Positions 47,568-56,390 of a stretch of 64,000 bases of DNA are shown here, in pieces (the stretch's first letter is position 1; every line of letters starts with the position of its first letter). Both the position numbers and the translations under genes were made by a program. The notes under the pieces are model-generated. The model worked only from the letters and a program-made list of their open reading frames with translations. It did no database searches and was not told the DNA's origin. Origin of the DNA: SAR202 cluster bacterium (GTDB lineage: Bacteria; Chloroflexota; Dehalococcoidia; Lucifugimonadales; UBA1123); NCBI GenBank assembly GCA_030752795.1, contig JASMDM010000034.1, positions 22,705-86,704 on the forward strand, written 5' to 3'.

Positions 47568-47600
47568 CTCAGGACAGGCTCTGAGCCTGTCGAAGGGCCG
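47568..47600. repeat. Palindrome CAGGACAGGCTCTGAGCCTGTCGAAGGG (family B-related)
   Basis: The 9-bp arms GACAGGCTC and GAGCCTGTC are perfect. The CCTGTCGAAGG part is the reverse complement of the CCTTCGACAGG half-site at 19036. Confidence 0.65.
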
Positions 47601-47689
47601 CCCACACGCAAGTGTGACTTGAGCCGTTACGGTCATTAACCCAATACGTTGTGCTCAACGTTTTGCCATGATGGGCGCCCGGAGAAAAA

Positions 47690-47800
47690 GAAGCGTTTGG
47701 GGTCGCTCAGGCAAATGGCGTGTTCAGCGACCAGATTCTTCGGCTGCGACCTCAGAATGACACCTTTTGGACAATGCCGCTTATTTTATTTATCGCCATC
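47690..47800 (-). repeat. Family A palindromic repeat, copy 7
   Basis: GAAGCGTTTGGGGTC...GTTCAGCGACCAGATTCTTCGGCTGCGACCTCAGAATGAC...TTATTTATCGCC. Read on the minus strand it matches 5185 and 15924 from GGCGATAA onward. Confidence 0.7.
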
Positions 47801-47852
47801 TCGGAGACGAGCTCCCTGCGCCGGATGGCTCCGGCGCAAGCGACGCCGGCCG

Positions 47853-48626
47853 TCACGGCAGCGTCAAGCGCATGTCCGCGGACGCGACGATGATGTCCGC
47901 GCCGAGCCGGTCGCGAACCGCCGCGACTTCTTGGCGAATCGTCTCTTCCCAAGGTGGGTTCATGTGGCCGACGATCACGCGGGGTAGATATCCGTGGCGA
48001 TCTTTGAATGCGACGAGTGCATCCTCTAGGTACTGGGGTGTCAGGTGGACAGCGCCAATTGCGTATTCCACGCCGTCGTTTCCGAAAGTAACCTCGGTGA
48101 GCAACACGTCCGGAGAAACGTGCTGCCATGCCTGGTCAAGACCTTCTCCGGTGTCTCCGGTGTAGAAGAGTTTCACATCGCCTGAATCGATCTGGTATCC
48201 GGCGGCCGGCACCGCGTGTGGAACCGACGCGCCGGTGACCGTATAGTCGAGAACCTGGAAAGGCTTGTTCAGCTCGACTTCACGGAGTTTGAAGACCGGA
48301 TTCTCGACCGATGGATACTCGAGGAAATTTGGGTACAGGGTGCCGTCGAGGAGTTTGTCTTTAACGAAGTGCAACGTGTCAGCGATGCCGTAAACGTTGA
48401 CGGTAACGCTTGAGTTTCTCAGCGTCAATCCCAACGGCACGATGTCGCGGACGTGGTCAAAATGTCGATGGGTGAGAATGACGGCCCGCAATCGCCGCTG
48501 CTCTTCGAAGTCCAACGACCGGGTCAGTCCGCCGACATCAAGTGCGAGCACGTCGTCGATTACGTGGGACTCAAGCCGTGTCTCACGGCTTTCCATGTTG
48601 TGGACGCCCAGAATCCGAAGGTCCAT
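47853..48626 (-). CDS. MBL-fold metallo-hydrolase
   Basis: The 257-residue metallo-beta-lactamase-fold protein has the metal motif THRHFDH (HxHxDH) and later ligands in YTGDTG and IVGHMNPPW. The compact size and VILTHRHFDHV start resemble the beta-CASP-less RNase Z/cyclase-like group, but no specific substrate can be assigned. GGGAGC precedes ATG 48626. Confidence 0.85.
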   Translation of the reverse strand: MDLRILGVHNMESRETRLESHVIDDVLALDVGGLTRSLDFEEQRRLRAVILTHRHFDHVRDIVPLGLTLRNSSVTVNVYGIADTLHFVKDKLLDGTLYPNFLEYPSVENPVFKLREVELNKPFQVLDYTVTGASVPHAVPAAGYQIDSGDVKLFYTGDTGEGLDQAWQHVSPDVLLTEVTFGNDGVEYAIGAVHLTPQYLEDALVAFKDRHGYLPRVIVGHMNPPWEETIRQEVAAVRDRLGADIIVASADMRLTLP

Positions 48627-48737
48627 CGATTGCTCCCGACAGGCCGAATGAGCCTCCCACGTCGGCGCCGAGCGCGCCGAAACGACAAATCAACCAACTC
48701 GTGGGAAAACCCAAGCTAGAATATTCTAGCATAGGGC

Positions 48738-49961
48738 TCATTCGTCGATGGAAGTAACAGTACGGTCACGTCTGAGCCATTTTACGGTTACCGCCGTCGC
48801 CGCAACGACCATGGCGCCGGCGATGATGACCGAGGTGCCGAACGTGCCCGGGTCCACTATCGTCGTGAACGATGGCCGAGGATTGATTTGAGACCGCCAC
48901 GCGGCGTCCAATTGGTCGATGGTCAGCCCATAAGCGCCGAACGTCGCTTCACCGATTGTGTCTCCTTCGTCGATCGAGCGCAGGAGGTGGGACATGCGCT
49001 CGTCGCCGAAGTCTTCGATCATGAAATCAACGACACTCCAAGCCTGTGCGTAGAATTGGCGTACTTCGGAAGGCCTGCCGGGCACGGCGCCCATGCCATG
49101 CAGCGGCAGCAACGACCCATTGGACGCGGCGTTCGAAACCGTCGAATTTCGACCCGCGGCACCGTTCTCGAAGTACATGGCGAGCCCCTCGCCGAGCCAC
49201 GACGGCATCTTCGCCAGCGGAGAGCCGATCACTTCATCGACGAACAGATGCGTCAATTCGTGAATCATGCCGTCGACGCCCAAACCGGAGAGGATGAATA
49301 CATCGAAATTTCCATATGCGAACCCGCCGTAGAGGTTGCTGTCGCTGGCCGCTTGGCTAACGACAGGGAAGGTGCGCCCGGCCTCCGACCGGTTGTTGAC
49401 GATCACGGCTTTCATCTTCTTGGACGGTTGCGACCCGAGAACCTCGGTGATGCGTTCGACCCGGTCGGCAACTTTTTCAGCCGCGTCTTCAACCGACGAC
49501 AACGGCCTATCGTGCCAAAGTATCTCGACAGGCCCGGCGTCCAACCGTCGCCAGTCGTACTGCGGGTCCAGGTACTCAACGTAGTATCGCTCGGTTTCGA
49601 ACTGGCTCCCGTCCGAACTCTTGAACAGGTAGTAATACTCGATCTCGACGCCTGACGGGATAAACGTGGTTCCGTTGGTCGTAATATCGAATTCGGCTGT
49701 CAAGATGCCGGATGTCCGCGCTGTCTTCGGATAGCCGTAGACTGAGGCGTTCTGACCGGCGATCCGATAGAAGAGCTGGATTTCATCCACGTTCACCGCG
49801 GCTTCGGCCTCGAGCGACATCACGATTCGCTCTGGAAACTCGATCCGATGCTCGGCCGTCACTATCCGCACCGCCGACATCTGGTTGACGTCCGGATGCT
49901 GCGGTTGATTGGCTATCCCCGCGATGGCCGCCATGGCCAGCGCCAGCAGGCTAATTACCAC
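48738..49961 (-). CDS. Membrane-anchored gluzincin-like peptidase (peptidase MA family)
   Basis: The 407-residue protein has an N-terminal signal-like helix (MVISLLALAMAAIAG), a beta-rich region, the zinc motif HELTH in GMIHELTHLFVDE with the downstream acidic ligand region WLGEGLAMYFE, and a C-terminal transmembrane helix (TSVIIAGAMVVAATAVTV) followed by a basic tail. This is the peptidase_MA_2 architecture seen in Chloroflexota and Actinobacteria. It lies 45 bp downstream of the F420 oxidoreductase gene on the same strand and may be co-transcribed with it. Confidence 0.82.
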   Translation of the reverse strand: MVISLLALAMAAIAGIANQPQHPDVNQMSAVRIVTAEHRIEFPERIVMSLEAEAAVNVDEIQLFYRIAGQNASVYGYPKTARTSGILTAEFDITTNGTTFIPSGVEIEYYYLFKSSDGSQFETERYYVEYLDPQYDWRRLDAGPVEILWHDRPLSSVEDAAEKVADRVERITEVLGSQPSKKMKAVIVNNRSEAGRTFPVVSQAASDSNLYGGFAYGNFDVFILSGLGVDGMIHELTHLFVDEVIGSPLAKMPSWLGEGLAMYFENGAAGRNSTVSNAASNGSLLPLHGMGAVPGRPSEVRQFYAQAWSVVDFMIEDFGDERMSHLLRSIDEGDTIGEATFGAYGLTIDQLDAAWRSQINPRPSFTTIVDPGTFGTSVIIAGAMVVAATAVTVKWLRRDRTVTSIDE

Positions 49962-50006
49962 TCTATATCCTCAAGGGTCGATTCGGCGGCGAAAACGGCT
50001 CCGCCG

Positions 50007-50654
50007 TCATATCCCTACTATTCTGATGGTCGAATGGGCCTTGTAGATGCGATTGATGTTCAAAAGCATCGCGGTGAAATCCTCGACATAGCGGGCGTTT
50101 TGCAATCCGCCGCCATCGACGCCCCTGATTCCGTTGATCGCGTTGGCCAAACCGATCACCATCGATTTGGCGTCTTCATCGTCGGCACAAACGATCACAT
50201 CGGACTCGATTGAACTCTCTGGCTCCAGCAGATCCTCGGCGCTCACGTTTTGGAACGCCGCAACCACCGTTGAGTTAGGAAGCACCGCCTGCGCCTCCAA
50301 CGCTGCCGAACCGTGATCGACTCGCAGCGCCGACGCCCTACCCCGTTTGAACTCGAGCGGGGCGACGACGTCAACGACGACTTTGCCTTCCAAGAGCTCG
50401 CGCAGCGAATCCAACGTTGCACGATGGCCTCCGTAAGGGACGGCGACGAATACGACCTCGCTGGCAAACGCCACTTCATCGTTCAGGCCGCCAGTTACGG
50501 AGTCCGGCGGCGCCAATTCAGCGACGCTGGCGGCGGCTTCGCCGGCCCGCTGTTTGTCGCGCGATCCGATGATGACCTTTTCACCAGCTAGAGCGAATCT
50601 CAGAGCCAATCCTCGGCCTTCCGGCCCGGTGCCTCCCAAAAAACCAATAACCAC
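50007..50654 (-). CDS. npdG: NADPH-dependent F420 reductase
   Basis: The 215-residue Rossmann protein begins MVIGFLGGTGPEGRGLALR, the F420-dependent NADP reductase signature, with IIGSRDKQRA for NADP phosphate recognition and VVVDVVAPLEF. It transfers hydride between NADPH and cofactor F420, so the organism probably makes or imports F420, in line with Chloroflexota and Actinobacteria. AGGAG precedes GTG 50654. Confidence 0.88.
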   Translation of the reverse strand: MVIGFLGGTGPEGRGLALRFALAGEKVIIGSRDKQRAGEAAASVAELAPPDSVTGGLNDEVAFASEVVFVAVPYGGHRATLDSLRELLEGKVVVDVVAPLEFKRGRASALRVDHGSAALEAQAVLPNSTVVAAFQNVSAEDLLEPESSIESDVIVCADDEDAKSMVIGLANAINGIRGVDGGGLQNARYVEDFTAMLLNINRIYKAHSTIRIVGI

Positions 50655-50773
50655 AGATATCTCCTGCCTGGTTGCGCATCCGCGTCACCTGCGTTATCTA
50701 CATTCTACCTGACGATTTGGCGACGCCTCAGCCGATGCCTTCAAACGCGGAATCGAACGACTGACCGCTCCCG

Positions 50774-50802
50774 TTGCACGACCGCACGGGTTTGAATACA
50801 AT
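50774..50802 (+). promoter_or_regulatory. Sigma-70-type promoter of the fusA2-like gene
   Basis: TTGCAC (50774-50779), 17 bases, TACAAT (50797-50802), 38 bp before ATG 50840. It supports the ATG 50840 start over a TTG start at 50774, which falls in the -35 box. Confidence 0.65.
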
Positions 50803-50839
50803 GACGTCAGGCATCAAATCACATCTTAGGAGCGTCGCA

Positions 50840-52900
50840 ATGGCCAATGTTACCACTGAGCGGATCAGGAACGTAGTTCTACTCTCGCATAGTGGGGCCG
50901 GCAAGACTATTCTTTCCGAGGCGATGCTGCTTGAGTCCGGCGTCACGAACCGCATGGGTCGGATCGAAGACGGAACCACCGCCTCCGATTATGAGCCGGA
51001 AGAGTCGAAGCGAGGCACAAGCGTCCAGACATCGGTGCTCAACATTCCTTGGCGCGATCACAAGCTCAATATCCTCGACACCCCCGGCTACGCGGACTTC
51101 CGAGGCGAAGTCGTCTCCGGCGTCAGAGTCGCCGACTCGGCGCTCATCATTGTTGCGGCCCAGGCAGGCGTGGAAGTCGGAACGGGCCAGATGTGGGACC
51201 TCGCAGAATTCCGAGGCATGCCTCGGCTAGTGTTGATCAGCAAGATGGATCGCGAGAACGCCGATTTCGATCGGGCGATGGACGGGTTGATCGAACGATT
51301 CGGCAGGCACCTGGTGCCACTCCAGCTCCCAATCGGATCCGAGGCGGATTTCTCCGGCGCGGTCAACGTGCTGGACCAAAACGCCGAGGTTCCTTCTGGC
51401 ATGGAATCCGAGGTGGAGGCCGCCAGGGAACGCGTGATCGAAGCGGTGGCCGAGATCGATGACGACCTCGCCACCAAGTACCTCGAAGGCGAGGAGATCA
51501 CCGAAGAGGAAATGAGGTCCGGCCTGGCTCAGGGCGTCCTCGAAGGCACGCTGGTCCCCGTATTGGTCGGGTCACCGCTCGGCGGTGTCGGCGTCGCTCA
51601 GGTCATGGACATGATCGTCGACTACCTTCCGGCGCCGAACCAAATCGGCGCGGTGACCGCAAACGATCCGGGCTCCGACGACACGTCCGAGCTCGATTGC
51701 GACAACGACGGTCCGTTGGCCGCCCTGGTGTTCAAAACCGCCGCTGACCCCTTTGTCGGCAAGCTGTCCTACTTCCGGGTGTACAGCGGCTCGTTCGACG
51801 GCGACGGCCAATACTGGAACGCGAACAAATCAGAAGCCGAGCGCGTGGCGCAGGTGTTTACCGTTAACGGAAAACAGCAAAAGACGGCGCCAGGCTTCGC
51901 CGCGGGCGACATCGGAGCGGTCGCCAAACTGGGGAGTGTCGTCACTGGCGACACCATCTCCACCAAAGACAAACCGTACACGCTCGAGGGACTGTCGTTC
52001 CCCCACCCCGTGTACCAGATGTCAGTCTCGCCGAAGACCAAGGCTGACGTCGACAAGATGACCAGCTCGCTGGCCAGAATCACCGAAGAAGATCCGTCGC
52101 TTGTGGTCGCCCGCGAGCCCAGCACCCTTGAGGTTATCTTGAAAGGCTTGGGCGATACGCATCTTGACGTCTCCGTAGAGAAGATGAAACGAAAATTCGG
52201 CGCCGAACTCGAATTGCAGATCCCTCGGGTCCCGTACATGGAGACAATCGTCGGGCGCGCGAGAGTCGAATACAGACACAAGAAACAGTCGGGAGGCCAC
52301 GGCCAGTTTGGCCATGTGTGGATCGAAGTGGAGCCGTTGGCCCGAGGTCAGGGATTCGAATTCGACCAGAAGGTTGTCGGCGGATCCGTTCCGCGTGAAT
52401 ACATCCCGTCAGTCGAAAAAGGCGTTCGCTCGGCGCTCGTTGGCGGCGTAGTGGCAGGGTTCCCCGTGGTCGACGTGAAGGCAACTCTCGTGGACGGGAG
52501 CTTCCACACCGTCGACTCTTCGGGTGTATCGTTCGAAATCGCCGGAGGCCATGCGACCACCAAAGGGATGCAGGCCGCGAAGCCAATTCTCCTCGAACCC
52601 ATCATGAAAGTGACCATAATTGTTCCGGACAGCTTCGCCGGCGACATCATCGGCGACTTGAACGGCAGACGTGGGCGAATCCAAGGCATGACGCCGAACG
52701 GCGACGGCACAACCAACGTCGCGGTTGAAGCGCCGCAAGCTGAGATGCTCACGTACTCCACGGATCTCCGGTCGCAGACGCAGGGCCAGGGATCGTTCTC
52801 AATGGAGTTCGATCACTACGAAGAGGTGCCAAATCACCTCGTCGACAAAGTTGTCCAGTCGACAAAAGAGGAAGAAGAAACTGCCGAAGCCCGGAGCTGA
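50840..52900 (+). CDS. EF-G-like translation GTPase (FusA2 group)
   Basis: ATG 50840 with TTAGGAG gives 686 residues with EF-G domain order I-V. G1 is SHSGAGKT, G3 DTPGYADF, but G2 is RGTSVQTS rather than RGITI and G4 is SKMD instead of NKMD. Domain IV-V sequences such as YRHKKQSGGHGQFGHVWIEVEP and DLNGRRGRIQGM are conserved. The G2 and G4 differences mark the EF-G-like/FusA2 paralogue found in Actinobacteria and Chloroflexota rather than the housekeeping fusA. Its translation role is not fully settled. Confidence 0.88.
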   Translation: MANVTTERIRNVVLLSHSGAGKTILSEAMLLESGVTNRMGRIEDGTTASDYEPEESKRGTSVQTSVLNIPWRDHKLNILDTPGYADFRGEVVSGVRVADSALIIVAAQAGVEVGTGQMWDLAEFRGMPRLVLISKMDRENADFDRAMDGLIERFGRHLVPLQLPIGSEADFSGAVNVLDQNAEVPSGMESEVEAARERVIEAVAEIDDDLATKYLEGEEITEEEMRSGLAQGVLEGTLVPVLVGSPLGGVGVAQVMDMIVDYLPAPNQIGAVTANDPGSDDTSELDCDNDGPLAALVFKTAADPFVGKLSYFRVYSGSFDGDGQYWNANKSEAERVAQVFTVNGKQQKTAPGFAAGDIGAVAKLGSVVTGDTISTKDKPYTLEGLSFPHPVYQMSVSPKTKADVDKMTSSLARITEEDPSLVVAREPSTLEVILKGLGDTHLDVSVEKMKRKFGAELELQIPRVPYMETIVGRARVEYRHKKQSGGHGQFGHVWIEVEPLARGQGFEFDQKVVGGSVPREYIPSVEKGVRSALVGGVVAGFPVVDVKATLVDGSFHTVDSSGVSFEIAGGHATTKGMQAAKPILLEPIMKVTIIVPDSFAGDIIGDLNGRRGRIQGMTPNGDGTTNVAVEAPQAEMLTYSTDLRSQTQGQGSFSMEFDHYEEVPNHLVDKVVQSTKEEEETAEARS

Positions 52901-53322
52901 CGCTCCGGACCGTCCACGTTTGCTTCTCGTCGCAACCGCCGATCCGCGCCTTCGGGTCACGACGCCCCTTATCTCCCGTGGCGTTTCGTGGTTGGGGCCG
53001 GGTTACGCTGATCTCTTGGTCCCCTTACGGATCGTGCCCGAGTGATCTCCCCGACCCACGACCTCACCGCGGCAACGCCAGCTCTACTTCCAATGCTCAA
53101 TAACAAGGCACCCATCGCCTCGTGCCGATTTGCCCGAAAAGGTAGCATTCAGGAAACCCATCTACAGCGGTCGACTCGCCCAAGACGACACGACGCCTGC
53201 ATCGGCGCTTGAGTCGGCCCGGCGATTGATTACGTTCTTCCCGTTCCGGTTTCTGTTGAACAGACGCCCAGTGCTCTGATAGCAAACACAACACGTCGCT
53301 GAATGAAACTATCCGCGCCGGA
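52901..53322. other. Intergenic region, nothing recognised
   Basis: Between fusA2 and the collagen-like gene no repeat-family copy, RNA or promoter stood out. Confidence 0.4.
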
Positions 53323-53337
53323 GTTGTGAATTCGGAA

Positions 53338-54185
53338 ATGACAGGTGCAACGCACAGAATTGTCCTGGCGCCTCTCGTGAGCATCCTGTTGCTCTCGATG
53401 GCTTGTGGTGTCATCCCGTTTGTCGGTGACGACGATGGATCGAATGGCGATGGGAGTGGACTTGGCTTGTCCGATCGCCGCGCGCCGGGCGAAAAAGGCG
53501 ATCCAGGGCCACGTGGACCCCGCGGGGAAAAGGGACCGCCCGGAGAACAGGGCATTGACGGTCTCAAAGGTGCGGAAGGTCCGGACGGCCCGCCTGGGCC
53601 AGACGGGCCGATTGGTCCCACCGGCCTACGAGGCGAGACGGGAGCCGGAGACCCAGGCCCACAGGGCATTTAAGGGCCAGACGGGCCGACTGGTCCTCCC
53701 GGACCCGTCGGTGAACAAGGCATGCAAGGCGAACAAGGCGTCACCGGCGCTCTGGGACCTATCGGACCTCAAGGACCACTGGGCGAACTAGGCCCGCCGG
53801 GAGAGACTGGTGCACCGGGCGAAACTGGACCGGCTGGCCCGACTGGATTGACCGGCCCGGAGGGGCCTCAGGGTCTTCGTGGAGCCGCGGGCGGTCCCAA
53901 GGGTGATACCTCCCCCGGGGGTCGCAAGGACCGCAGGGACCGGAAGGTCTCACCGGTAAAACCATCGTCAGTCAGACTGTCAGCGGCACAGCATCGGAGA
54001 AGTTCATAACCGTGCCCTGCCCTTCGGGAAGGGTAGTGACAGCCGGCGGATACGCCGCGTCCACCGACGATGTCAACGTACCGGTCAACCTCCCGCTCCT
54101 AGACGGGACTGGGTGGCGCATCCGAGCCATCGGCCCGGCCACCGAATGGGCCCTCGACGCGTACGCAATCTGCGCCAATCCGTGA
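53338..54185 (+). pseudogene. Collagen-like Gly-X-Y lipoprotein with conserved C-terminal domain, interrupted
   Basis: ATG 53338 (or GTG 53326) opens a lipoprotein signal with lipobox LSMAC, an acidic linker and then a collagen-like run of Gly-x-y triplets ([19 protein letters not shown]). TAA at 53671 interrupts it where a Lys codon fits (GI-K-GPDGPTG). The triplets resume in frame to about 53900, then shift frame as if one base is missing. The last frame ends [12 protein letters not shown], a Cys-containing C-terminal domain ([19 protein letters not shown]) and TGA at 54183. Bacterial collagen-like proteins form surface trimers; the C-terminal globular domain would be the trimerisation or head domain. 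Confidence 0.75.
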
Positions 54186-54353
54186 CGGCAGTCGCTCTGG
54201 CTTGACGGTGGAATGACGGCGACGAACCTGTAGACTCGGAAGCTGCACGGGCATGACCCAGTTGACGGCGCTCGACTGATCGGCCCTCAATCAACCGACG
54301 CTCAGCAGCCAATTATTCCTGGAAATTCTGCGAACACGACGTCAGGAGGAATC

Positions 54354-54871
54354 GTGACTATGGGCGAATCAGTAATAACCGACGAGACGAGAGCTCTTAT
54401 CGGCAAGCCGTTGGGCAATTCATATGTAGCCGGCGAGGTCGATCGGTCTAGCGTCCAGAAATTCGTCACCGCGATCGGCAACCCAAATCCGCTATGGACC
54501 GACGAATCGTACGCCAAAGGAACCCCGATGGGCGGATGCATGGCGCCGCCGACGTTCATTATCTCGATCAGCCCGCAAGCGACGCTCCCCGACGGCAGCT
54601 CGCCAAACGAGGCTTGACCGCTGTCTCCTTCGAGAAACCGTTCAAGCAAGGCTTCAGCGCCGGTGACGAGTGGGAAGCCTTCAGGCCGATTCGACCAGGC
54701 GACGTGCTCACCGTGACGACCGTTCTCTGCGATCTGTTCGAGAAACAAGGACGGCCCGGCGTCGGACGGATGTTCTTCATCAGATACGACAACACGTTCC
54801 GAAACCAGCGCAATGAAGTGGTTGCGATATTGCGATTCACGTCCGTGAATTTCGAGGGTCCGACTGACTGA
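54354..54871 (+). pseudogene. MaoC N-terminal-domain (FAS1-like) dehydratase, frameshifted
   Basis: GTG 54354 follows AGGAGG. The first frame gives GKPLGNSYVAGEVDRSSVQKF, PNPLWTDESYAKG and MAPPTFIISI up to about 54613, then TGA. The next frame continues LTAVSFEKPFKQGF, FRPIRPGDVLTVT and ends with FTSVNFEGPTD at 54871, consistent with one missing base. The family hydrates 3-hydroxyacyl thioesters as one half of a two-subunit or two-domain hot-dog enzyme. The partner lies directly downstream and is likewise broken. Confidence 0.78.
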
Positions 54872-54941
54872 AGCCGGGTTTGAGCTGCATCGAATTACCT
54901 GGATCGTGCGACACGTCGAGACCCAATGAAAGGCTACTGCC

Positions 54942-55375
54942 ATGACGCAACAACTATTTGACGAAGGCGTCGAAGTCGGTCAAGAACTTCCGGCAGTCAC
55001 AAAAGAACAATCGCTCAAGACCATCGTCACGTACGCATGGGGCAGCAACGACCTCGCCGACGGTCATTACGAGTATAAGAAAGCGGTCGACCGAGGCCTC
55101 TCCGACGTGTTCGGTCAAGGCCCCAGACGGCCGGATACATGGGCCAGATGCTGAGCGACTGGTACACGCCAGGCGGCTTCCTCCGGAAACTCACGGCTCA
55201 GTATCGCCAAACTACTCAACCCGGGGACTTGCTGACGACCAACGGTGTCGTCACGAGGAAATACGAGGAAGACGGGCATAACTTGGTCGCGTGCGGCCTG
55301 TGGGTCGAAAATCAGGACGGCGGCAGGGTGAGCGTAGGCCAAGCGATCGTCAGTCTGCCGTTGCGAGAGGCCTAG
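54942..55375 (+). pseudogene. MaoC-like partner dehydratase subunit, frameshifted
   Basis: ATG 54942 opens VGQELPAVTKEQSLKTIVTYA and WGSNDLADGHYEYKKA, up to about 55118 (FGQGP). The next frame continues AGYMGQMLSDWYTPGGFLRKL and ends LREA at 55375, again equivalent to loss of one base. The pair resembles the two-gene FAS1-like 3-hydroxyacyl dehydratases. Both halves being shifted fits operon decay, though two independent single-base errors cannot be excluded. Confidence 0.75.
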
Positions 55376-55377
55376 GC

Positions 55378-55506
55378 ATCCCGTCCTGGCACAACAAACC
55401 GGTCCTGCGCGAGGTTGGAAACTCAGACGCCGAGATCCAGGCGTTTCAAGGCGCTGGCGCGCTCGGTTCCGAGAACTTCAAGCGCTCGCACAAGGCGGCG
55501 GACTAG
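55378..55506 (+). pseudogene. Short C-terminal fragment, possibly type III CoA-transferase
   Basis: An open stretch ending PVLREVGNSDAEIQAFQGAG and FKRSHKAAD resembles the extreme C-terminus of CaiB/BaiF CoA-transferases, whose tails commonly read [PV]-x-LREIGYSDAEI. No body of such a gene precedes it, so it would be a deletion remnant. Weak identification. Confidence 0.35.
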
Positions 55507-55770
55507 GTTCGTCCGAATTAGAAAGCGACTGCTCGCGCTTGTTGTGGCGTCAAACTAGCTAACAATTGTGGCTTCGCGACACTTCAGGGTCGCCAATTCG
55601 TCCATCGGTGAACGCAAGCGTCTGAGCGCCGGACCGTTTAAGCACCGAAGCGTACGGACGTATTAGCGGCTGATGCAGGCGAAATCGGCTTTCGGTGGTG
55701 AGCGCCTCAGACGGTTCGCATGCTCCTGTGACGGGCTGTTCATGCAAACCGATCGACGGTTCGGCGCTGA
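55507..55770. other. Intergenic region, nothing recognised
   Basis: Separates the decayed dehydratase region from the convergent HIT gene. No repeat or promoter was recognised. Confidence 0.35.
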
Positions 55771-56250
55771 CTACGACGGCGGCGGGCTCTCAGCGAGCGC
55801 GACCCGGTACGCCTCGGTGATCCGAGCGACTTCGGCCGTATCGACGCTGACCTCGCCGGCGCCGGTTGCTCGCAGCAGGTCGAACACATCCCATCCGAAC
55901 ACGTCGTTGGGCATCGTTTCGCCCCGGGGCACCATGTGGCAGTGGAAGTGGGGAGCGCTCTCGTTCATTGTCGCCGTGTAGATCCTGAGGGCGCCGGTGA
56001 CCTGCTCCAGAACGCGTTCGAAGTGACGAAGCGACGGACCGAGACTCGCGGCTTCGCGATCGTTCAGATGTGCCGGGCCCGCCGCGTGGCGTTGCGTCAC
56101 CAGCATCATCCAGCCGGGAACGCCAACGTCAGGGCCGATCTGGCGCACGATCCACAGATCGTGCTCGAAAACGGTGACGGCTTGGCTGTCGCTTTCGCCG
56201 GCATTGGTCTTGCAGATCCCACAGGTTGCATCGTACGAATCGTGCCGCAT
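55771..56250 (-). CDS. HIT-family protein
   Basis: ATG 56250 with AAAGGA gives 159 residues. It contains a CGIC motif at the N-terminus (half of a possible Zn site) and the histidine triad HFHCHMVPR (about 112-120). HIT proteins are nucleotide hydrolases or transferases acting on dinucleoside or nucleoside phosphoramidate substrates. A longer frame to 56304 is not needed. Confidence 0.85.
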   Translation of the reverse strand: MRHDSYDATCGICKTNAGESDSQAVTVFEHDLWIVRQIGPDVGVPGWMMLVTQRHAAGPAHLNDREAASLGPSLRHFERVLEQVTGALRIYTATMNESAPHFHCHMVPRGETMPNDVFGWDVFDLLRATGAGEVSVDTAEVARITEAYRVALAESPPPS

Positions 56251-56330
56251 AATTTCCTTTCCCTGGCGATTGAATCGATTTATTGAACTTGCTTTGAACG
56301 GCAAGATCGATGTCCGTCCGTGTCGAAGAT

Positions 56331-56366
56331 GCGAGGAGGGCCGCGCTCATTCGCAGCCCTCCCCTG
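56331..56366 (-). terminator. Stem-loop between DUF362 and HIT genes
   Basis: GAGGGC-CGCG and CGC-A-GCCCTC can pair around a short loop, 25 bp downstream of the DUF362 stop. No U-tract is present, so terminator function is uncertain. Confidence 0.4.
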
Positions 56367-56390
56367 CTTGTGGATTACTTAACGAAGCGG

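Larger units (their letters stand above)
47445..47852. other. Intergenic region with family A and B repeats
   Basis: No gene is supported. A perfect GACAGGCTC-T-GAGCCTGTC palindrome lies at 47572-47590 and a family A copy at 47690-47800. Confidence 0.5.
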
